A stretch of DNA of 64,000 nt. It comes from Aliiglaciecola sp. LCG003 (GTDB taxonomy: Bacteria > Pseudomonadota > Gammaproteobacteria > Enterobacterales > Alteromonadaceae). Below the pieces are notes generated by a model. That model searched no databases and was not told the DNA's origin. It saw only the letters and a program-made list of their open reading frames with translations. Within the stretch, counting starts at the first letter, position 1. The number at the start of each line of letters is the position of its first letter. Made by a program: the position numbers and the translations under genes. This document shows positions 56,053 to 64,000 of the stretch, one piece after another. Where the stretch lies: positions 992,001 to 1,056,000 of the forward strand of contig NZ_CP128185.1 in assembly GCF_030316135.1 (NCBI RefSeq), written 5' to 3'.

Positions 56053-56518
56053 TTATCCAATGATGGTTTTTCTGTTTCTGCGATTAAGACCAACACCCAT
56101 AATACCAAGAGCTAATAAGGCAAGAGTCGCAGGCTCTGGTATCGAAGGAGGCTCTTCATCGATAAAGAATTCATCCATGCCGAAGCCTTCTGCACCGGAT
56201 CCGTAAGTGATCGAAAAGGCCATAATGCCATCAAACTCTGCTCCCAGAAATAGTTCAGAATTGGGTCCAGCAAAGCCCCAATCATCCGACGGTAATAACA
56301 TGGTAAAAGAGATGTTAGTGCCATCCATTAAGGCATTGAGATAGACCTCTTCGCTACCACTAGCAGCACAGCCACCGCAGTCTGTATTGGTGGTGATTTT
56401 GAAATAATTTAAATCAAAGGCGGTTCCATCAATTTTGTTTACTTGGATCTGTTCCATATCACCATAAGATCCATCGGCCCAATGTCCATGTATGACATCG
56501 TTGCCGACACCATAATAG
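56053..56518 (-). pseudogene. PEP-CTERM protein gene, 5' end removed by the IS3-family element
   Basis: The open frame runs unbroken from the IS junction at 56518 (VGNDVIHGHWADGSYGDM...) through an internal ATG at 56457 to the sorting signal IPEPATLALLALGIMGVGLNRRNR. The amino end and signal peptide are missing because the IS begins at 56519. The middle contains DCGGCAASGSEEVYLN. The matching 5' part is not on the other side of the IS, which instead abuts an IS110 remnant, so sequence was also deleted or rearranged. Confidence 0.8.
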
Positions 56519-56526
56519 TGTAGTGG

Positions 56527-57692
<1,166 letters not shown>

Positions 57693-57759
57693 TGAACACC
57701 TCGTTTATCAGTGTAATGTTACCACTTAAAACGATATTCGGGTTTAGTCTGCCACTACA

Positions 57760-58271
57760 GTTACTGCGTTGTTCGCTATCAATTACTTGGGCTAATCCTG
57801 CACACAAGGCCACGTGGCCACAAGGAAATATTACCCCAAATTCACTTAACAACCCGCGTATCTGGTTACTCAGGGCCGTTTTGTTTCTAATTAAGCGCTC
57901 TCGAATTCGATGCAAGCAATTAATTTCTTGCTGTTGCTCAGATTTAACGGGGACAAAGCGGATATGTGAGCGCTGGCTTCTGCTATGGCAAAAGCGTCGT
58001 TATGGTCATTCTTGTTGCCTCGCACAAAAGGCGTGACATGTTGGGCTGGTATAAGCTTGGTATCATGACCTAATTTAGCAATTTCACGCCCCCAGTAATG
58101 CGATGAATAACAGGCTTCCATCACCACCAACGTAGGTGGTTGTTGGCGCATAAAATCAAGTAGCTCAGTCCGTTTTAATTTCTTATTAAATTGCGGTTTA
58201 ATATGTTCATTTACTCCGCACACTTGAAATACAGTCTTTGCCAAATCGATGGTAATTGTTTTAAGCTTCAT
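57760..58271 (-). pseudogene. IS110-family transposase remnant, frameshifted and truncated
   Basis: The N-terminal part (58271 down; MKLKTITIDLAKTVFQVCGV, LVVMEACYSSHYWGREI, GNKNDHNDAFAIAEA) is the DEDD domain of an IS110-family (serine-tyrosine type) transposase. Around 57960-57975 the frame shifts: the proper continuation FVPVKSEQQQEINCLHRIRE lies in another frame. It then reads RNKTALSNQIRGLLSEFGVI until the IS3 end at 57759/57760 cuts it. The catalytic C-terminal serine domain is lost. The left flank up to about 58345 may hold the element's non-coding end. Confidence 0.85.
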
Positions 58272-58345
58272 ATTGGACGTTCCCTATGTAAATAGTCTTG
58301 TTTAAGAACTACTATTTTGGCGCATTGACGCCGTATTGGGGAGCG
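58272..58345 (-). other. Possible left non-coding end of the IS110 remnant
   Basis: Upstream of the transposase start, GGACGTTCCC (from 58274) and GGGGAGCGTCC (58335-58345) form an imperfect inverted pair. IS110 relatives carry their guide-like (bridge) RNA in the non-coding end before the transposase. The remnant is broken, so any RNA here would be without its enzyme; I claim only position and symmetry. Confidence 0.3.
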
Positions 58346-58413
58346 TCCATCTCATCACCCACTCATAAATCGCTAAGCAGCTAAAAAACTAGGCTATATG
58401 CATTACAACTAAA

Positions 58414-59391
58414 CTAGCTGCAGTGATGCTGTCTGTATTGGCGAAATCCCATGCCAGTCCAGCGCTTGAAAGCTTTGGCAAAAGCGCTTTCGTCATGGTA
58501 ACCAAGATAATCAGCCAGCCCTGCTTGAGTGGTGCCAGGTTTTGTTACTTGCTCTAGCGCATGTTGTTTTCTTATGTCATGTGAAATCGACTGGTAACTC
58601 AACCCTTCGGCCAATAGTTTTCGTGAGAGTGTACGTTCACTTATGGCCAAGCTGGTAGCTAATTGCGAACGTGATAACCAGGGTTGTCGGATTAACAACG
58701 CCTGGACCTTGGCTGGGAAATTTTGCGGCTTAAGTTGCGCGAGTTGTTGTCTTGCTAAATCCAGCATTTGCGCTTGAACAACTGGATTCACCTCTCGTTG
58801 CTTGAAGTTCCAATCGTCATCGGCATACACGATAGCATTCTGTTTTTGTCCAAAATGTACCTTAGCGTTATTAAACACACGATTATACAAAGCTAAGTCT
58901 GTCTGTCTTGCATGTTTGAAATAGACTGCGACTGGCGCGATATCTTTACCTGAAACCCAGCGGGCTCCGGCCACAATGCTAGCCATAATAGCTTCTATGC
59001 GCAGTGAAACCGCGGCGCTAAACCTTGCCTCGTAGCTCAGCTTCCAGCCTTGCTTTCCGTGGGATTTGCTAAAGCTTCCTCCTTCGCCAACTAAAGATGA
59101 GTAGTTAACCAAACTATCAACTGCGACACCTAATGAAGGACTACTGAGAAGTAAAAATCCCATAGTATCGAGACTTTGCGGAAGCATAGACAAACCAATA
59201 GTGAGACCAAGACTAGGATCATTTTCGGCCGCTAAACTTTGCCACAACTCATCCTGCAAAGCCATGGGTAGACGGAGTGCTCCATCATATTGGTTGATTT
59301 GCTGCTTGAGTTGAGAAGTGATTGGAATATCCAATTGCTCTATGTGGCGCATGATTGCCCAGGTAAAACTTTGAGTAACACTGGCATCCAT
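58414..59391 (-). CDS. AraC-family regulator with Arabinose_bd-type sensor domain
   Basis: 325 residues. The N-terminal domain (ITSQLKQQINQYDGALRLPMALQDELWQSL; DTMGFLLLSSPSLGVAVDSLVNYSSLV) is the type found in OruR/AraC regulators of small-molecule catabolism. The C-terminal double HTH (LATSLAISERTLSRKLLAEGLSYQ; AGLADYLGYHDESAFAKAFKRWTGMGFRQYR) is complete. It is divergent from the flavin monooxygenase operon across about 145 bp and is the obvious candidate regulator of it. Confidence 0.9.
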   Translation of the reverse strand: MDASVTQSFTWAIMRHIEQLDIPITSQLKQQINQYDGALRLPMALQDELWQSLAAENDPSLGLTIGLSMLPQSLDTMGFLLLSSPSLGVAVDSLVNYSSLVGEGGSFSKSHGKQGWKLSYEARFSAAVSLRIEAIMASIVAGARWVSGKDIAPVAVYFKHARQTDLALYNRVFNNAKVHFGQKQNAIVYADDDWNFKQREVNPVVQAQMLDLARQQLAQLKPQNFPAKVQALLIRQPWLSRSQLATSLAISERTLSRKLLAEGLSYQSISHDIRKQHALEQVTKPGTTQAGLADYLGYHDESAFAKAFKRWTGMGFRQYRQHHCS

Positions 59392-59535
59392 AGATGTTCT
59401 CCGCCGTCCTATTACAAATACAGCTAGTTTCTTTTGGCTGTCTCGAATTAACTAGTAAGTTGTCCTATCTTACCAGTGTCAGAATGTAAATGTCTTGTTA
59501 ATATGATGGGCATATTAATTGTAGAGTGGTTCCTT

Positions 59536-60831
59536 ATGAATCCTTATGTTGTCATCGGCGCAGGCCCGATGGGTTTGTGTACTGTCCGCCGTCTTAAAGA
59601 GCAAGGCATCGAGGTAATTGGGCTAGAAGCCAATAGTGATGTTGGCGGATTATGGGATATTGACAGTCCGACTAGTACTATGTATGACTCAGCTCATCTT
59701 ATCTCTTCAAAAAAAATGACTGAGTTTGATGACTTTCCTATGGCTGAAAATGTGGCAACCTATCCCCGGCATGATCAGCTAAAAAAGTACTTCCAAGAGT
59801 ATGCCAAGCATTTCGGACTCAATCCTCACTATCGATTTGGCTGCTGGGTAGAAAAAGTCGAACCTGAAGGCAGTAACTGGCGTATTGTCTATCGTCAAAA
59901 TGACCAACGTCATGAACTACTAGCCAGTGGATTACTGCTTGCCAACGGCACCCTTCATCATCCCAATGTGGTTAAGTTTGAAGGCCAGTTCGCAGGGCAA
60001 ATGTTACATAGTTGCGATTACCGCAGTACTGATATTTTCGCCGATAAGCGGGTATTGATTATTGGTTGCGGAAATAGTGGCTGTGATATAGCAGTCGATG
60101 CTGTGCATCGAGCCAAATCGGTGGATATGGTTGTGCGCCGAGGTTACTACTTTTTGCCTAAGTTTGTGGCGGGCCGACCGACTGATACCCTAGGAGGGAA
60201 GATTCGCTTACCCAATCGTTTAAAACAAGCACTTGACGGCCTGTTAGTAAAATTGATTTCTGGTAAACCCAGTAGTTATGGCTTACCTGATCCAGATTAC
60301 CGTATGTATGAATCCCACCCTGTGATCAATTCTTTGTTCTTACATCATATAGGACATGGTGATATTAACGTTCGTTCGGGCATTGACCGTTTAACTGAAA
60401 GGGGAGTAACCTTTTCAGATGCTAGCCAAGGTGAGTATGACCTGATTCTTCAGGCAACCGGCTATAAGCTGCATTATCCATTTATCGAACAAAAGCATCT
60501 CAACTGGCATAAAGATGCGCCACAGTTGTATTTAAATGTTTTTAACCCATTGCACAGCAACTTATTTGTTATGGGAATGGTGGAAGCGGCTGGGCTTGGC
60601 TGGCAAGGACGTGATGAGCAAGCCAAACTAGTTGCGCAGGTGATTCGACTGCAACAAGACAACCCACAAGCGGCAGAGGTGTTTTTCGACAAAGTTAAAG
60701 CTAAGGCTAATATTCGTATTGATGGTGGTATGCGATACTTGGAACTAGAACGGATGGCCTACTATGTGCACAAAGCTAAATACCTCAAAACCATCGCCAG
60801 TGAAATGCATCAATTGAGCGCTGAGTTGTAG
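59536..60831 (+). CDS. Flavin-containing / Baeyer-Villiger-type monooxygenase
   Basis: 431 residues from ATG 59536 (MNPYVVIGAGPMGLCTVRRL); the upstream start at 59476 would add 20 poorly supported residues. The FAD loop is GAGPMG and the NADPH loop GCGNSGCDIAVD. Between them lies YPRHDQLKKYFQEYAKHFGL, matching the family's FxGxxxHxxxY/F region in form (FEGQFAGQMLHSCDY). It would oxygenate a small or lipophilic substrate. It is the first gene of a tight five-gene operon (0-bp and overlapping junctions). Confidence 0.9.
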   Translation: MNPYVVIGAGPMGLCTVRRLKEQGIEVIGLEANSDVGGLWDIDSPTSTMYDSAHLISSKKMTEFDDFPMAENVATYPRHDQLKKYFQEYAKHFGLNPHYRFGCWVEKVEPEGSNWRIVYRQNDQRHELLASGLLLANGTLHHPNVVKFEGQFAGQMLHSCDYRSTDIFADKRVLIIGCGNSGCDIAVDAVHRAKSVDMVVRRGYYFLPKFVAGRPTDTLGGKIRLPNRLKQALDGLLVKLISGKPSSYGLPDPDYRMYESHPVINSLFLHHIGHGDINVRSGIDRLTERGVTFSDASQGEYDLILQATGYKLHYPFIEQKHLNWHKDAPQLYLNVFNPLHSNLFVMGMVEAAGLGWQGRDEQAKLVAQVIRLQQDNPQAAEVFFDKVKAKANIRIDGGMRYLELERMAYYVHKAKYLKTIASEMHQLSAEL

Positions 60832-61746
60832 ATGTCTGCCCTGACTCTGTTTGTCCTAAATGCAGTGCTGGCCATGATGATGTTCGGCATTGCACTTAGT
60901 CTGACGACTGCTGATTTTAAGCGTATTGTCAGTAAACCAAAGGGCCCTATGGTCGGCTTAGCTGCACAGTTTATTCTGTTACCTGCTTTGACCTGTGGGC
61001 TCACTTGGCTGATACCAATGCCCAGTGAGGTAGCCCTAGGACTGATTTTGGTAAGTTGTTGTCCTGGTGGCAGTTTTTCTAACCTCATGACCTATTTGTC
61101 TAACGGTAATACTGCAATGTCAGTGAGTATGACTGGGGTGGCCAGTCTGCTGGCTTGCGTACTCACACCCTTTAATTTCATGCTTTACGCTGAGCTTAAT
61201 CCGCACACTCAACAATTGATGCAAACTATCTCCGTTTCGGCCACAGATATGCTGGTCATTGTGGCGCTGGTGTTAGCACTACCCTTAGCTGCTGGGCTGT
61301 TTTGTGCCAATCATTTTCCGCATTTTGCTCGTCGCAGCGAGCCTTTTTTCCGCATAGTTTCCCTTATTACCCTGTTTGGTTTTGTCGCTATAGCCTTGAC
61401 TATGAACTGGCAGCGTTTTATTGGCGGCGCCAGTATCTTCCTGTTGGCGGTGGTATTCCATAATGCGCTGGCCCTGATGATAGGTTGGGGATCAGCGCGA
61501 GCCTTAGGGCTGAACAAGGCAGACCGGCGGGCCATTACCTTGGAGGTTGGCTTGCAAAATTCTGGCCTGGGGCTTGGCATTATCTTTACTTTTTTTGCAG
61601 ACCAAACCGCTATGGCGATCATCGCCGCGGCTTGGGGGATTTGGCATCTAATTTCAGGCATGGGACTGAGTCTTACTTGGCAATATCTAGATCGCCGTCA
61701 CGCTCGTCAGAACAAACATAAAAAGCAGTTTATATATGAATCTTAA
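60832..61746 (+). CDS. Bile acid:sodium symporter (BASS) family transporter
   Basis: 304 residues with about nine to ten membrane helices (LFVLNAVLAMMMFGIALSL; FILLPALTCGLTWLIPM; LVIVALVLALPLAAGLFC). The BASS motifs are present: GLILVSCCPGGSFSNLMTYLSNGN and TLEVGLQNSGLGLGIIF. It likely carries an organic acid or sterol-like solute with sodium. The ATG directly follows the stop of the monooxygenase; the next gene overlaps by 11 bp. Confidence 0.9.
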   Translation: MSALTLFVLNAVLAMMMFGIALSLTTADFKRIVSKPKGPMVGLAAQFILLPALTCGLTWLIPMPSEVALGLILVSCCPGGSFSNLMTYLSNGNTAMSVSMTGVASLLACVLTPFNFMLYAELNPHTQQLMQTISVSATDMLVIVALVLALPLAAGLFCANHFPHFARRSEPFFRIVSLITLFGFVAIALTMNWQRFIGGASIFLLAVVFHNALALMIGWGSARALGLNKADRRAITLEVGLQNSGLGLGIIFTFFADQTAMAIIAAAWGIWHLISGMGLSLTWQYLDRRHARQNKHKKQFIYES

Positions 61747-62668
61747 CATTTTGATTACCGGTAGCGAGGGCTATCTCGGCCAACGTTTGATCAGTCGTCT
61801 CGCTGAACAGCACAATATTCTTGGTATAGATATTCGAGTGGCCAACCCATCGCACTATCATTATCAACAAATGGATATTCGTGAACCGGCCCTGCGTGAA
61901 CTGATAAATGAGCATAGCATCACCCATGTAGTCCATTTAGCCAGTGTTATGCAAGCTAGTGCAGATCGTCAATGGGATTTTGACATCGATGTTAACGGCA
62001 CCCGCAATGTGCTTGATGCGTGCGTGGCGGGTGGAGTGAGACACCTTACTGTCACGAGCAGCGGCGCGGCGTATGGTTATCATGAAGATAACCCTGCTTG
62101 GCTCAGTGAACATGATCCTCTGCGCGGTAATGATAGCTTTGCCTATAGTTGTCACAAACGCTTAATTGAAGAGATGTTGGCGCGATACCGCAGCCGTTAT
62201 TCCGCCCTTAAACAATTGGTATTGCGGCCTGGCACGGTGCTAGGTCAAACCACTCAAAATCAAATCACCAATTTGTTTGATCAGAAACGCATTATGGCTG
62301 TCAAAGGCTCTCCCTCTCCCTTTGTGTTTATTTGGGATGAAGATGTGGTCGAAATAATACGTATGGGAGTTTGTGAAAGTAAATGTGGCCAATTTAATCT
62401 GGCGGGTGACGGTGCGATGACCCTGGTGGAAATTGCTGAAGCATTAAACAAGCCCCTAGTTGAGTTACCCCCTTGGCTACTCAAATTTGCTCTGACCCTC
62501 GGCCACTCCCTTGGCCTTACTCAATATAGTGCAGAGCAACTGGAATTTTTGCGATATCGTCCCGTGCTGGATAACCGAGCGCTTAAGCAAGATTTTGGCT
62601 ATACGCCAATTAAGTCCAGCCGAGAAGTATTTGATTTTTACCTTAAACACAATAGGGAGCAGCGCTGA
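61736..62668 (+). CDS. NAD-dependent epimerase/dehydratase family protein
   Basis: 310 residues. The N-terminal Rossmann loop is TGSEGYLGQRLISRL and the catalytic region includes the Y-x-x-x-K motif as YSCHKRLIE, with TVTSSGAAYGYHEDNP upstream. A SDR-extended fold is likely, acting on a sugar-nucleotide or steroid-like alcohol. The start overlaps the BASS gene by 11 bp and the stop overlaps the next ATG by 1 bp, which indicates a single transcript. Confidence 0.88.
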   Translation: MNLNILITGSEGYLGQRLISRLAEQHNILGIDIRVANPSHYHYQQMDIREPALRELINEHSITHVVHLASVMQASADRQWDFDIDVNGTRNVLDACVAGGVRHLTVTSSGAAYGYHEDNPAWLSEHDPLRGNDSFAYSCHKRLIEEMLARYRSRYSALKQLVLRPGTVLGQTTQNQITNLFDQKRIMAVKGSPSPFVFIWDEDVVEIIRMGVCESKCGQFNLAGDGAMTLVEIAEALNKPLVELPPWLLKFALTLGHSLGLTQYSAEQLEFLRYRPVLDNRALKQDFGYTPIKSSREVFDFYLKHNREQR

Positions 62669-63477
62669 TGGCCCAATCAAAGCTTTCGAATTCACTACCT
62701 GTGGCAGTGATCACGGGTGCAGCTTCTGGTTTAGGGTTGGATTTGGCGCAACAACTTCATTCAAGCTATCAGTTGGTGTTGATTGATATCGACATGGAGC
62801 GTTTGTTGGCAAAAACTCAGAATTTAGTTGGCGTGTTACATTATAGTTGTGACTTAGCCGATTCAACCGCTATCGAACAACTGACGTTAACTCTTAACGG
62901 GCAACTCTTGCGAGTTGATTTGTTAATTAACAATGCTGGTATCACCCACCGTTCATTGGCTATGAAAACTGACCATGAGGTTATTCGCAAGGTGATGGCT
63001 GTTGATTACTTAGCACCAGTGCAACTAACCCAGGGCTTGCTGTCATTGTTAACCCAAGCAAAGGGTAAAGTTATCAATATTGGCTCTATGGCTGGTTGGA
63101 TGCCTGTGCTGGGACGAGCTGGTTATTGTGCCGCAAAGTCTGCATTACACCAATATTTTGAAACGTTACGCGCTGAGTTGCAGGATGAAGGTGTTACAGT
63201 ATTAATGGTTTATCCAAGCTTTTTAGATACGCCAATAGAGCAAAATGCGTTGAACGGACTTGGACATAAAGCTACTCATAAACGTTCAATGGTGGGCAAG
63301 ATGCGTACAAGTGACTGGATGGCTAGTGCGATTGTCACTGCAATTCAACAGGGGAGGGGCCGGCTATTCCCTGATGTATTTACCAATCTTTCAAGTATTT
63401 TGTATCGACTCTTTCCTAGTCTTTATATGCGCTTAATGCGTAGAAAATTAGCATCTGAATTGGAGGTGCAGCAATGA
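62668..63477 (+). CDS. Short-chain dehydrogenase/reductase
   Basis: 269 residues of the classical SDR type: cofactor loop TGAASGLGLDLAQQ, NNAGITHRSL, catalytic IGSMAGWMPVLGRAGYCAAKSAL (S-Y-K). The C-terminal basic tail (LYRLFPSLYMRLMRRKLASEL) could bind membranes. It reduces or oxidises an alcohol or ketone in the same pathway as its operon neighbours. It overlaps the TauE gene by 4 bp (ATGA). Confidence 0.92.
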   Translation: MAQSKLSNSLPVAVITGAASGLGLDLAQQLHSSYQLVLIDIDMERLLAKTQNLVGVLHYSCDLADSTAIEQLTLTLNGQLLRVDLLINNAGITHRSLAMKTDHEVIRKVMAVDYLAPVQLTQGLLSLLTQAKGKVINIGSMAGWMPVLGRAGYCAAKSALHQYFETLRAELQDEGVTVLMVYPSFLDTPIEQNALNGLGHKATHKRSMVGKMRTSDWMASAIVTAIQQGRGRLFPDVFTNLSSILYRLFPSLYMRLMRRKLASELEVQQ

Positions 63478-64000
63478 CCTTTCTAGTGGTAGCGATAGGA
63501 GTATTTGTTGCGTTTACTATAGAAGCTATGACCGGCTTTGGCAGTATAGTTATCGCCTTGTCGATTGGTGCTTTAGTGATGGATATTCCAGTATTGGTGC
63601 AATGGTTAGTGCCACTAAATATCCTGATGACAGCTCCTCTGGTGTGGCGCTTACGCAATCATATTGCCCGTAATTTTTTGCTCACTCAGATACTGCCATT
63701 TATGGCCTTGGGTACCCTGATTGGCGTTTTGTTGACAGGCCAATTGCCTGAGTTGTATGGCAAAGGACTTTTTGCCTTACTGATATGTTGGTTTGCTGGG
63801 CGCTCACTAGCACAAATGCAGGCGGCTAATCATGGTTCAATATTACGTAAAATTTTGATTTTTAGCGCTGGTATTACCCATGGACTATTTGCTTCAGGGG
63901 GGCCGCTACTTGTATATGCCAGTGCCAAAAGCGGGTTGGATAAAACCCAATTTCGTGCCACTTTGCTCAGCGTTTGGCTAAGCCTCAATGGTGCACTAAC
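63474..64000 (+). CDS. TauE/SafE-family permease (partial, runs off window)
   Basis: The frame is open to the window end: MTFLVVAIGVFVAFTIEAMT, then GFGSIVIALSIGALV, and later AGITHGLFASGGPLLVYASAK, the TauE/SafE (DUF81) pattern with many membrane helices. About 175 of an expected ~245 residues are visible. It is fused to the preceding operon through the ATGA overlap and may export a sulfonate-like or organic anion product. Confidence 0.88.
   Translation, partial: MTFLVVAIGVFVAFTIEAMTGFGSIVIALSIGALVMDIPVLVQWLVPLNILMTAPLVWRLRNHIARNFLLTQILPFMALGTLIGVLLTGQLPELYGKGLFALLICWFAGRSLAQMQAANHGSILRKILIFSAGITHGLFASGGPLLVYASAKSGLDKTQFRATLLSVWLSLNGAL

Overview
The window looks like chromosome of a marine gammaproteobacterium of the Alteromonadales (Paraglaciecola/Glaciecola/Alteromonas-like). 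This is inferred from gene content and protein style: a gcvTHP operon, a YbiI-type zinc finger, RhlE, RlmE, PEP-CTERM proteins, a secreted KatG and moderate-to-low GC. No rRNA, tRNA or CRISPR array was recognised.

Layout. 1-5451: a LysR-family gene (cut by the window edge) divergent from the glycine cleavage operon gcvT-gcvH-gcvP. 5457-35878: a complete Tn7-like transposon of about 30.4 kb, inserted 5 bp after the gcvP stop codon. Both ends were found by eye: each begins 5'-TGT, has an 8-bp terminus, and continues into a 22-bp AGTATTT...AGACATTT repeat (putative TnsB site), in inverted orientation at the two ends. Its tnsA-tnsB-tnsC-(tniQ)-tnsD operon occupies 28913-35747. The first tniQ gene is interrupted by one in-frame TGA. 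35879-38895: a putative gcv terminator, then a copper ATPase, a cupredoxin and a truncated DUF2933 gene. 38896-55961: ordinary chromosomal genes with several broken ones. 55962-58345: a PEP-CTERM gene cut by an IS3-family element, which also abuts a broken IS110-family transposase. 58414-64000: an AraC-type regulator divergent from a flavin monooxygenase / BASS transporter / epimerase / SDR / TauE operon.

The transposon cargo is a defence island with its own logic. An RtcR-like protein (CARF-type sensor fused to a sigma-54 activator AAA+ domain and HTH) ends 51 bp before hsdR. A near-consensus sigma-54 promoter (8857-8873) lies in that gap and should drive one tightly packed operon of about 13.5 kb: hsdR-hsdM-hsdS, a coiled-coil membrane protein (DUF6161-like), mcrB-mcrC, an SMC-like AAA ATPase and a PLD-like partner. 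A second -24/-12 element (22531-22547) precedes a helicase-nuclease gene and an unknown partner. The inferred picture is a ligand-sensing CARF/sigma-54 switch that induces several restriction and abortive-type modules together.

Next to tnsA, and divergent from it, is a second type I-like pair: a single-TRD half-HsdS and an HsdM homologue whose catalytic NPPF is replaced by QPSI. The intergenic region holds two copies of CTCAC-N7-GTGAG, 63 bp apart. That is the geometry expected for the site of an (MS)2 complex with a half-S subunit. I infer that a dead type I methyltransferase has been recruited as a sequence-specific DNA-binding regulator of itself and of the transposition genes. This and the CARF/sigma-54 defence regulon are the two most interesting observations.
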